Shown: positions 1 to 5,237, numbered from the stretch's first letter. The stretch: DNA of 7,310 bases from Deltaproteobacteria bacterium (GCA_029879595.1 JAOUPZ010000154.1:1-7310), one strand, 5' to 3'. Made by a program: numbers and translations. The notes: generated by a model not told the origin, from the sequence alone.

Positions 1-426
1 TTCGTTGGCCTGGATTTCCAGGTCGGTGGCCCGCCCGGAATAGCCCGTCATAAGGGGCTGGTGGATCAGAAACTTGGAGTTGGGCAGGGCATAGTGATGC
101 CCCTTTTCCCCGGCCAGGGAAATGATGGAACCCATGGAAGCCGCCAGCCCGGAAACCACCGTGATCACCGGTGCCATCACAAAGTGCATCATGTCGTAGA
201 TGGCGAAACCGGAGAACACCTCCCCACCGGGAGAGTTCACCATGGCGATAATGGGCTCCTTGGGATTGTCATTATCCAGCAAAATGAGCTGCTGGATCAC
301 CCGCTGGGCCAGTTCTGAGTCAACCGGCCCGGATATGATGACTGTCCGGGATGAGAGCATGCGGTTCAGCATGCTCTCATCCTGTTTGGAATCGCCAGAG
401 GATTTCTTTTCCTTGGAGTTTTCCAT
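1..426 (-). CDS. clpP: ClpP-family serine peptidase (5' part; 3' end outside window)
   Basis: The first 142 codons are present. The family forms the barrel-shaped proteolytic core that degrades proteins fed in by AAA+ unfoldases. The segment NSPGG at residues 64-68 is the glycine-rich loop. GLAASMG at 93-99 carries the nucleophile Ser97, and LPNSKFLIHQP at 114-124 carries His122; the third catalytic residue (Asp) should lie beyond the left edge. GRATDLEIQA at 131-140 also matches the family. The N-terminus is not canonical: instead of the usual axial-loop and 'YSRLL' segment there is a hydrophilic Lys/Ser/Asp-rich stretch of about 20 residues before MLNRMLSSR. It therefore looks like a ClpP paralogue rather than the housekeeping ClpP, but the Ser and His argue for activity. 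The ATG lies 5 bases after the rplL stop, so it is probably co-transcribed and translationally coupled with rplL. A GGAG lies 14 bases upstream, inside rplL. This is the place where rpoB normally sits. Family is sure; paralogue class is inference. Confidence 0.9.
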   Translation of the reverse strand, partial: MENSKEKKSSGDSKQDESMLNRMLSSRTVIISGPVDSELAQRVIQQLILLDNDNPKEPIIAMVNSPGGEVFSGFAIYDMMHFVMAPVITVVSGLAASMGSIISLAGEKGHHYALPNSKFLIHQPLMTGYSGRATDLEIQANE

Positions 427-431
427 AAGTC

Positions 432-815
432 TTACTTGATCTCCACGATCGCTCCGGCTTCCTCAAGCTGGGCCTTGATCTTCTCGGCCTCGTCCTTGGG
501 CACGCCCTCCTTGACATTGCTGGGGGCACCCTCCACGAAGTCCTTGGCTTCCTTCAGGCCCAGCCCGGTGATGGCGCGGACTTCCTTGATGACGTTGATC
601 TTCTTGTCGCCGGCGCTGGTGAGGACAACCGTGAACTCATCCTTCTCAACGGCGGCGGCGGCTTCTCCGCCACCGGCGGCCGGGGCGACTGCCACGGCAG
701 CGGCCGCAGCGGAAACACCGAACTTCTCTTCCATCTCCTTGACCATCTCGGAAAGCTCCAGCACGGACATGTTGGAGATAAACTCGATAACTTGTTCCTT
801 GGTAATATCAGCCAT
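432..815 (-). CDS. rplL: 50S ribosomal protein L7/L12
   Basis: Encodes the 127-residue stalk protein that, as dimers bound to L10, recruits and activates translational GTPases. The N-terminal dimerisation domain (about 1-33, with MSVLELSEMVKEMEEKFGV) is followed by an Ala/Gly/Pro-rich hinge (about 34-54). The C-terminal domain carries the EKDEFTVVL, VIKEVRAITGLGLKEAKDFVEGAP and final AGAIVEIK blocks typical of the family. Length is normal. The start is supported by AAGGA about 9 bases upstream of ATG. It follows rplJ after 102 bases and is followed by a clpP-like gene after 5 bases. A strong hairpin (838-858) sits just upstream of the ribosome-binding site. Confidence 0.97.
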   Translation of the reverse strand: MADITKEQVIEFISNMSVLELSEMVKEMEEKFGVSAAAAAVAVAPAAGGGEAAAAVEKDEFTVVLTSAGDKKINVIKEVRAITGLGLKEAKDFVEGAPSNVKEGVPKDEAEKIKAQLEEAGAIVEIK

Positions 816-837
816 TTTTGTTTTCCTTGCTATTTGA

Positions 838-858
838 TCAACAGCATCGGGCTGTTGA
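838..858 (-). promoter_or_regulatory. Hairpin between rplJ and rplL, just upstream of the rplL RBS
   Basis: An 8-base-pair perfect stem (TCAACAGC / GCTGTTGA) with a 5-base loop lies about 10 bases before the rplL Shine-Dalgarno. No T tract follows, so it is not an intrinsic terminator. A role in mRNA processing or stability, or in keeping the rplL start accessible for its excess synthesis over L10, is inference. Confidence 0.45.
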
Positions 859-917
859 CTCGGTTTATTGGGCTTCAGCCTGCGGCGGCCCGTTTGACTT
901 GAAAAAGACTCCGGGGA

Positions 918-1451
918 TCAACCCTGGGCCTGCTTCTTTTCGGCCACCTGGGCCAGCAACCGCACGAACTTGGCCGGAACCTCGTTCAGCGTTCTCACAA
1001 AGCTGGTGGGAACCGCGTTCATCAGGAACAGCAGTTTGACCAGCAGTTCTTCACGGCTGGGCAGATTGCCCAGCGCCTTGAGTCTGTTGGCATCAAGGGC
1101 CGAGCCCTCAGCGCCTGTCACCAGCATGCCGCTGATGTATTTCAGTTTGTCGTTGTCCTTCAGGTAATCGCTGACGACCTTGGCCGAAGACACAGGGTCC
1201 TCGCCATATATCAGGGCGCGCGGCTCAGTGAACTCACGCTCCAGTTCCGCGAAAGGGGTGTCCTTGACGGCGATCTTGGCGATCCGGTTCTTCAGGACCT
1301 TCATCCTGGCGTTGGAATCATGCAGCCTGCGGCGGAGATCTGTAATATCCCCCACATTCAGGCCCCGGTAATCCACCAGCAGCCCCACCTGGGCGCTGCT
1401 AAACACCTCGGACATGGCTGTCACCAGCTCTGCCTTCTCTGTCCTTTTCAA
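918..1451 (-). CDS. rplJ: 50S ribosomal protein L10 (TTG start)
   Basis: Encodes L10 (177 residues from the chosen start), which anchors the L7/L12 dimers to 23S rRNA and, in complex with L12, represses its own mRNA. The N-terminal KRTEKAELVTAMSEVF, the GLLVDYRGLNV strand and the KVLKNRIAKIA helix are family hallmarks; the C-terminal helix that binds L12 is about residues 140-177. An in-frame ATG at 1505 would add 18 residues unlike any L10. The TTG at 1451-1449 is preceded by AGGAG (1464-1460) with 8-base spacing and places the protein start exactly where L10 proteins begin (usually M-x-R-T-E-K), so TTG is preferred. It heads a probable rplJ-rplL-clpP unit with its own promoter and leader in the long upstream gap. 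Confidence 0.95.
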   Translation of the reverse strand: MKRTEKAELVTAMSEVFSSAQVGLLVDYRGLNVGDITDLRRRLHDSNARMKVLKNRIAKIAVKDTPFAELEREFTEPRALIYGEDPVSSAKVVSDYLKDNDKLKYISGMLVTGAEGSALDANRLKALGNLPSREELLVKLLFLMNAVPTSFVRTLNEVPAKFVRLLAQVAEKKQAQG

Positions 1452-1459
1452 CTGGATAT

Positions 1460-1464
1460 CTCCT
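1460..1464 (-). promoter_or_regulatory. RBS fixing the rplJ TTG start
   Basis: AGGAG 8 bases before the TTG at 1451. It is the only good Shine-Dalgarno in the region and lies inside the longer ATG-initiated reading frame, ruling in favour of the short form. Confidence 0.75.
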
Positions 1465-1523
1465 AAGATGAAATAATCACAAGGTCTCCGACCCTTCCGG
1501 ATCATCCTCCCGTGATGTTGTCA

Positions 1524-1610
1524 GCGCCGGGGGGCAAATCATAGTAAGCCCCGGGCGCAATATAAAACCCATCCTTCAGACGGTTCAGGCCGTCTGGCCG
1601 GTTATCCGGC
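1524..1610 (-). promoter_or_regulatory. Three consecutive hairpins in the rplJ leader
   Basis: Read on the minus strand there are three stems in a row. The first is a 5-bp stem GCCGG/CCGGC with loop ATAA (1610-1597). Immediately next is a 7-bp stem CAGACGG/CCGTCTG (1596-1577). After an AT-rich linker comes a long GC stem pairing 1558-1548 with 1535-1524, with one C-C mismatch and one bulge. None is followed by a proper T tract. They lie 60-160 bases before the rplJ RBS, so an attenuation or mRNA-stability role is possible but unproven. Confidence 0.4.
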
Positions 1611-1819
1611 GTCGGGTCCCGCAAATCCTGTCTTGTTGTGAGAACAGCCGCCGTGAGCCCGGCGGGCCTTGATACCGGAGAGCGTCCCCGGAAGCATCAG
1701 CTCCGGAGCCGTTAAACAGTTTTGGCCATGGGCTGCCTGTCTGCCGGCGGCGGATCAATTTCCCCGCCCGCATGAGCGGCACAGAGGCCGCGGCTGCCAG
1801 AATGGCCTGTTTTCTCCGA

Positions 1820-1880
1820 TGCCTCGGCAGGGTGGTATTTTAAACGCGGCCTTTTCCCGGCTGCGTCCCGGCTGTCTCAG
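1820..1880 (-). promoter_or_regulatory. Ribosomal protein L10 leader-like element
   Basis: About 60 bases after the predicted transcription start are the two conserved halves of the L10(L12)4 binding site known from many bacterial rplJ leaders. The AGACAG half with GCCGGG following is at 1877-1867, and CCCTGCCGAGG is at 1832-1822. The GCCGGG and CCCTGC arms pair with one mismatch. Between them is a separate closed stem (ACGC/GCGT with an inner GCC/GGC). This fits autoregulation of rplJ-rplL by L10-L12. The call rests on recalled consensus and hand folding; a covariance-model search would settle it. Confidence 0.55.
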
Positions 1881-1942
1881 ACATCTGCCCGGCTGACCAT
1901 TTCGGCCCCGCCGGCATTTCCCTTTGCACTACCAGACTACAC

Positions 1943-1971
1943 GTTATACTCAAAAAGCCAACCCTTTTCAC
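1943..1971 (-). promoter_or_regulatory. Putative sigma70 promoter for rplJ-rplL-clpP
   Basis: Minus-strand -10 TATAAC (1948-1943, 5 of 6 to consensus) and -35 GTGAAA (1971-1966, 4 of 6) with a 17-base spacer, 45-75 bases after the rplA stop. Predicted start near 1936, just ahead of the L10-leader-like element, the same arrangement as the PL10 promoter of enterobacteria. Confidence 0.5.
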
Positions 1972-2015
1972 GCACCGGACACACGCCATACCGGCGGCTC
2001 ACCGGCCCGTTGCTG

Positions 2016-2711
2016 TCAGCTGAGCAGGGCGGCGGTATCAAGCTGCACGCCCGGCCCCATGGTGGAGCTCAGGGTCATGGACCTGATATAGGTCCCCTTG
2101 GCGCTGGCCGGGCGCAGCTTGCGCACCGTGTCCAGCAGGGTGGTGACGTTCTCCTGGAGCTTGCCTGCCTCAAAGGAGGCCCGGCCCACCGGAACATGCA
2201 GAATGCCGGCTTTATCCACCCTGAATTCCACCAGTCCCTTCTTGATGCTGGTAACCACCTTGCCCACGTCAAAAGTGACCGTGCCCACCTTGGGGTTCGG
2301 CATCAGGCCCCGCGGGCCGAGGATTTTACCGACTTTTCCCACGGCACCCATCATGTCCGGAGTGGCCACCAGCCGGTCGAAATCAAGCCAGCCCTCCTGG
2401 ATTTTGTCCACCAGTTCCTGGCCGCCGACATGGTCCGCTCCGGCCTCGCTGGCCTCCGAGATCTTCTCGCCCTTGGCGATCACCACCACGCGCAGTTTCT
2501 TGCCCGTGCCATGGGGAAGCTCAACAGAGCCGCGGATCATCTGGTCCGCCTTGCGGGGGTCCACGCCAAGGTTCATGGCCACATCCACGCTCTCGTCAAA
2601 CTTGGCGTTGGCGCATTTCTTCACCTTTTCAACCGCCTCGGGCAGGGCGTATTTAAAGCTCTGCTCCACGGTCTTGTTGTTTTCCTTGGCCCTTTTGGTG
2701 ATTCTGCTCAT
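2016..2711 (-). CDS. rplA: 50S ribosomal protein L1
   Basis: Encodes the 231-residue L1-stalk protein, which binds 23S rRNA near the E site, moves with deacylated tRNA and in many bacteria represses the rplK-rplA mRNA. Diagnostic blocks are FDESVDVAMNLGVDPRKADQMIRGSVELPHGTGK (residues about 38-71), the VGKVGKILGPRGLMPNPKVGTV signature (about 124-145) and the closing IRSMTLSSTMGPG (about 210-222). Length is normal. The ATG is preceded by AGGA with a short spacing of 4-5 bases. It lies 50 bases after rplK. Unlike the usual compact order, 560 bases separate it from rplJ. Confidence 0.98.
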   Translation of the reverse strand: MSRITKRAKENNKTVEQSFKYALPEAVEKVKKCANAKFDESVDVAMNLGVDPRKADQMIRGSVELPHGTGKKLRVVVIAKGEKISEASEAGADHVGGQELVDKIQEGWLDFDRLVATPDMMGAVGKVGKILGPRGLMPNPKVGTVTFDVGKVVTSIKKGLVEFRVDKAGILHVPVGRASFEAGKLQENVTTLLDTVRKLRPASAKGTYIRSMTLSSTMGPGVQLDTAALLS

Positions 2712-2761
2712 ATGGTCCTGTGCTTTCTGAAATTACTGTTTGGTTATTGGGGAACCCGCCT

Positions 2762-3187
2762 TCAATCCACCACCTCAACGCCCATGCTGCGAGCCGTTCC
2801 CGCGATGATCTTCATGGCGGCGTCCACATCGTAGCAGTTCAGATCCACCATTTTCATCTTGGCGATGGACTCCAGCTGAGACTTGGTCATCTTGCCCACG
2901 GTTTCCTTGTTCGGCTCCTTGGAGCCCTTGGCTATGCCGATTTCCTTTTTGATCAGCACCGCGGCCGGAGGGGTCTTGGTGATGAAACTGAACGAGCGGT
3001 CCGCGTAAACAGTGATGACCACGGGGATGATAATTCCATCCTGCCCCTGGGTCTGTGCGTTGAAGCTCTTGCAGAACTCCATGATGTTCACGCCGTGCTG
3101 CCCCAGGGCCGGGCCGATGGGGGGGGATGGATTGGCCGCCCCCGCCGGTACCTGGAGTTTAATGTATCCTGTAATCTTCTTGGCCAT
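2762..3187 (-). CDS. rplK: 50S ribosomal protein L11
   Basis: Encodes the 141-residue protein of the GTPase-associated centre, which binds the 23S rRNA L11 region and mediates factor binding and, in many bacteria, the RelA stringent signal. The N-terminal MAKKITGYIKLQVPAGAANPSPPIGPALGQ includes the flexible proline-rich segment and the lysines that PrmA methylates in relatives. The C-terminal RNA-binding domain ends with GTARSMGVEV. Full length. The RBS is weak (AGAGA about 8 bases upstream). An 86-base gap separates it from nusG; it holds a GCCGG/CCGGC hairpin (3267-3254) right after the nusG stop. An L1-binding translational operator is expected in this leader from other bacteria, but I could not identify one. 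Confidence 0.98.
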   Translation of the reverse strand: MAKKITGYIKLQVPAGAANPSPPIGPALGQHGVNIMEFCKSFNAQTQGQDGIIIPVVITVYADRSFSFITKTPPAAVLIKKEIGIAKGSKEPNKETVGKMTKSQLESIAKMKMVDLNCYDVDAAMKIIAGTARSMGVEVVD

Positions 3188-3273
3188 TTTGGTATTTCTC
3201 TATACTTGGGTTGCTCGATTATTCAAAACCTTTTTCTCAGTCCGCGACCTTCAGCCGGATGCCCGGCCTGTTT

Positions 3274-3861
3274 TCAGCCTTCGTCGGTCTGCGGCTTCAC
3301 CTTGTCAAAATCCAGTTCCACCGGGGTGGAGCGTCCCAGAATGCTTATGAGCACCCTGAGCTTGCTCTTCTCCACGTTCACCTCGTCCACCTTGCCGGAG
3401 AAGTTGGCGAAGGGCCCGTCGATCACCAGCACGACCTGACCCACCTCGAACTCCTCCTTGAGGGTGGCCTGACGGAATCCTTCCGACATCTGTGATCGTA
3501 TTCCGTCCAGTTCCTGCTCGCTCAGCGACTGCGGCTCCCGGTTGGTTCCCCCCACAAATCCGGAAACCCTGGGTATATCCATCAGCAGGTGCCACAACTG
3601 GTCGGTTAGATTCATCTTAATCAGCACATAGCCCGGGAAGTATATCACGTGCTGCTTGCGCTTCTTGCCGTTTTTCACCCGGGTGACATCTTCCCCGGGT
3701 ACGAATATCTCTTCGATCAGATGCTCAAGCTTTTCAACCCGGAGCTTTTCCTGAATGGTTTTCCGCACCCTGTTTTCAAAGCCCGAATAGGTCTGAAGTA
3801 TGTACCACTTCATATCGGGATTGGGGGGAGGAGCCGCGGAAATTTCCGGTTCATCGCTCAT
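3274..3861 (-). CDS. nusG: Transcription termination/antitermination protein NusG
   Basis: Encodes the 195-residue elongation factor that binds RNA polymerase across the cleft and links it to Rho or ribosomal S10. The NGN domain runs from MKWYILQTYSGFENRV (residue 17) to about 112 and includes the IYFPGYVLIKM core (73-83) and VGGTNREPQ. The KOW domain (about 138-175) carries VGQVVLVIDGPFANFSGKV. A Pro/Glu-rich tail of 16 residues precedes the NGN domain; similar short extensions are common. Met17 has no Shine-Dalgarno, whereas the Met1 codon has GAGG 10 bases upstream overlapping the secE stop, so the longer form is preferred. It starts 13 bases after secE, consistent with coupling. Confidence 0.97.
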   Translation of the reverse strand: MSDEPEISAAPPPNPDMKWYILQTYSGFENRVRKTIQEKLRVEKLEHLIEEIFVPGEDVTRVKNGKKRKQHVIYFPGYVLIKMNLTDQLWHLLMDIPRVSGFVGGTNREPQSLSEQELDGIRSQMSEGFRQATLKEEFEVGQVVLVIDGPFANFSGKVDEVNVEKSKLRVLISILGRSTPVELDFDKVKPQTDEG

Positions 3862-3874
3862 GCTTTTATTGCCT

Positions 3875-4060
3875 CTATCTGATGATCAGCTTGACTGCGT
3901 TGGACAAACCCAGATCCACCACCCCCAGGAAAACCGCCACGGCCAGCGTAACCACCAGCACGACTCCGGTGGATTGCAGGGTGGACTCCCTCGTGGGCCA
4001 GGTGACCCGCTTAAACTCGGATGCTATGTCGTTGTAAAAAGCCCTGATGGATTTGAACAT
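3875..4060 (-). CDS. secE: Protein translocase subunit SecE
   Basis: Encodes a 61-residue inner-membrane protein that clamps SecY in the SecYEG channel. The cytosolic amphipathic helix ends in the family signature EFKRVTWPTRE (residues 15-25), followed by a single hydrophobic segment at about 32-50 and a short tail. This is the minimal one-span form found in most bacteria, not the three-span form of E. coli. AGGA lies about 10 bases before the ATG. It sits between tRNA-Trp and nusG, its standard place. Confidence 0.97.
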   Translation of the reverse strand: MFKSIRAFYNDIASEFKRVTWPTRESTLQSTGVVLVVTLAVAVFLGVVDLGLSNAVKLIIR

Positions 4061-4111
4061 CTGTCCAGTTCCTCAAAAATTATTCATATCGTTTCAGGCC
4101 GGGCTGTTCAG

Positions 4112-4185
4112 CAGGCCAGGAGGGACTCGAACCCCCAACATTCGGTTTTGGAGACCGACGCTCTACCAATTGGAGCTACTGGCCT
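4112..4185 (-). tRNA. trnW: tRNA-Trp (CCA)
   Basis: Cloverleaf with acceptor arms AGGCCAG / CTGGCCT, anticodon stem TCGGT/ACCGA with loop CTCCAAA (anticodon CCA), T loop TTCGAGT and discriminator G. The 3' CCA is not encoded (CTG follows). It lies between rpmG and secE, a position for tRNA-Trp found in many bacteria. Confidence 0.97.
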
Positions 4186-4250
4186 GTATGCCTTGCCCCG
4201 GGCAGCGTCCTTTCAAGCCTGCCACCCGATTCTGAACATGGGACTTGCGC

Positions 4251-4409
4251 CTATTTTGTTTCCTTGTGCTCGGTGTGCTTGTTGTCCCAGCGACAATACT
4301 TTTTCTTCACCACTTTTTCCGGGTTTTTCTTCTTGTTGCGGAAGGTGGTGTAGTTGATCCTGTCGCACTCGGTGCATTGCAGGTGAATTGTATCAGCTTT
4401 TTCAGCCAT
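4251..4409 (-). CDS. rpmG: 50S ribosomal protein L33
   Basis: A 52-residue protein of the large subunit near the E site. The sequence MAEKADTIHLQCTECDRIN, then a basic middle (NKKKNPEKVVKKKYC) and the end NKHTEHKETK match L33 throughout. It has the first CxxC pair (Cys12, Cys15) and the third cysteine (Cys39), but the fourth position of the zinc ribbon is Asp42 (CRWD), so the metal site is incomplete; partly or fully cysteine-free L33 forms are known. GGAG lies 10 bases before the ATG. It is flanked by tRNA-Thr(GGT) and tRNA-Trp and is probably cut out of the same primary transcript. Confidence 0.95.
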   Translation of the reverse strand: MAEKADTIHLQCTECDRINYTTFRNKKKNPEKVVKKKYCRWDNKHTEHKETK

Positions 4410-4468
4410 GGCCTTGGTTCTCCATCAGAAAGCCCCGCCACTGTGCCTTTTCCGGCCGGGCGTCATAG

Positions 4469-4493
4469 TTTTCCCCGGGGCCTTCCGGGAAAA
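4469..4493 (-). other. Hairpin between tRNA-Thr(GGT) and rpmG
   Basis: A near-palindrome pairing TTTTCCCGG with CCGGGGAAAA across one bulged G. No T tract follows in the direction of transcription, so it is not an intrinsic terminator. It could mark an RNase cutting or stabilising site between the tRNA and the rpmG message; this is inference. Confidence 0.35.
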
Positions 4494-4509
4494 GTTTATC
4501 GCAGGGGGC

Positions 4510-4584
4510 TGGAGCCCGGGAGCAGGATTGAACTGCCGACCTCTTCCTTACCAAGGAAGCGCTCTACCACTGAGCTACCCGGGC
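4510..4584 (-). tRNA. trnT: tRNA-Thr (GGT)
   Basis: Acceptor arms GCCCGGG / CCCGGGC, D arm TAGCTCAGTGGTAGAGC, anticodon stem CTTCC/GGAAG with loop TTGGTAA (anticodon GGT), T loop TTCAATC, discriminator T and an encoded CCA at 4512-4510. It is the only one of the four tRNA genes here with CCA in the DNA. Confidence 0.97.
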
Positions 4585-4715
4585 GTTGTGCCTGAATACT
4601 TCTGCCCTGACCCTTTTTCAAGGGGAACATCTCCCCATGCCAGAAGGCCTTTTCTAAATCATCCGGCCTGGGCCTGCCTGCTTTTTGGTCTGCACAAGGC
4701 GGACCGTGTTTCGAG

Positions 4716-4797
4716 TGGGGAGGGGAGGATTCGAACCTCCGAAGGCGTCGCCGTCAGATTTACAGTCTGATCCCTTTGGCCACTCGGGAACCTCCCC
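4716..4797 (-). tRNA. trnY: tRNA-Tyr (GTA)
   Basis: Class II tRNA with a long variable arm. Acceptor arms GGGGAGG / CCTCCCC, anticodon stem TCAGA/TCTGA with loop CTGTAAA (anticodon GTA), T loop TTCGAAT, discriminator A. CCA is not encoded. It lies between the two tRNA-Thr genes, as in the ancestral thrU-tyrU-glyT-thrT cluster. Confidence 0.97.
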
Positions 4798-4910
4798 GTT
4801 GCGCTCATCCTTACGCTTTCGCCATGCCGTCCTTCATCCGTGGTGCCAACGGCGGCAATCTGGGTGCATCCCCCCGGGGCCCTTGCCTTGGCGCTGCTCT
4901 TCTATCTAGG

Positions 4911-4983
4911 AGCTGGCGAAGGGACTTGAACCCGCAACCTGCTGATTACAAATCAGCTGCTCTACCAGTTGAGCTACGCCAGC
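4911..4983 (-). tRNA. trnT: tRNA-Thr (TGT)
   Basis: Acceptor arms GCTGGCG / CGCCAGC, anticodon stem GCTGA/TCAGC with loop TTTGTAA (anticodon TGT), T loop TTCAAGT, discriminator T, no encoded CCA (CCT follows). The T stem GCGGG/CCCTT has a C-T mismatch and a G-T pair at its base; the other arms are intact. First gene of the tRNA/rpmG/secE transcript. Confidence 0.95.
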
Positions 4984-5015
4984 CTGTTTCTGACTTCCGG
5001 TCGGCAGCGGGCTGT

Positions 5016-5069
5016 TTTGTATATTACAAACACTTTGTATATTACAAGCATTTTGCTTAATACAAACAC
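5016..5069. repeat. Three tandem 18-base AT-rich repeats, each centred on a palindrome
   Basis: Units at 5016-5033, 5034-5051 and 5052-5069. Unit 1 is TTTGTATATTACAAACAC; unit 2 differs at 2 positions and unit 3 at 3. The first 15 bases of unit 1 form an inverted repeat, TTTGTA-TAT-TACAAA; in unit 2 the arms shorten to TTGTA/TACAA and in unit 3 to TTTG/CAAA. The block is an AT island in GC-rich DNA, ending 33 bases before the 5' end of tRNA-Thr(TGT). On the minus strand each unit offers TTGTA and TAATATAC elements, so it could be a set of operators or overlapping promoters. Function is inference. Confidence 0.8.
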
Positions 5070-5237
5070 CTAGCGCCCCGGCCGTGCGAATCCTGCCCGC
5101 ACCCGGAAAACCCAGCCCTGCCTGCGGCCTTCCGGCTGACTGCCCGGAGTCGGAGGATATCATCCGCCTTCCGCACCCGCCTCGCGCAATACACCGGAAA
5201 CCGCCATCCAGGCGCCAACAGCGTACGGTAAACACAA

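Larger units (their letters stand above)
1452..2015 (-). other. Long non-coding gap between rplA and rplJ
   Basis: About 560 bases without a convincing gene. It holds, in transcription order, a promoter, an L10-leader-like element, three hairpins and the rplJ RBS, each listed separately. The short open frames inside it have no recognisable protein features. The part from about 1620 to 1815 is GC-rich and I see nothing definite in it. Confidence 0.6.

Noticed and set aside
1539..1570. TATGAT as a second -10 box close to rplJ
   Set aside because: No matching -35 at 16-18 bases (best TTTATA), and it lies in the loop of a strong hairpin.
1585..1782. 65-codon minus-strand frame in the rplA-rplJ gap
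   Set aside because: Arg/Gly-rich low-information translation, no good RBS, and it overlaps the structured leader.
2010..2834. Long plus-strand reading frame opposite rplA
   Set aside because: Antisense shadow of rplA; the minus-strand product is an unmistakable L1, and the plus-strand translation is His/Gly/Leu-rich with no family resemblance.
3199..3226. Possible promoter before rplK (TTGAAT, 16 bases, TATAGA on the minus strand)
   Set aside because: It would start transcription only about 5 bases before the rplK ATG and remove its RBS; probably chance in an AT-rich gap.
2720..3439. Plus-strand reading frame opposite rplK and nusG
   Set aside because: Crosses two certain minus-strand genes and their gap; no RBS or recognisable protein.
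3800..4357. Plus-strand frame crossing secE, tRNA-Trp and rpmG
   Set aside because: Runs through a tRNA gene and two certain minus-strand genes, so it is a chance open frame.
4585..4715. Checked for a remnant tRNA-Gly between tRNA-Thr(GGT) and tRNA-Tyr
   Set aside because: No D-arm, anticodon or T-arm consensus on the minus strand; only a short GGGGA/TCCCC stem.
5016..5069. CRISPR array
   Set aside because: The 18-base units are directly tandem with no spacers.
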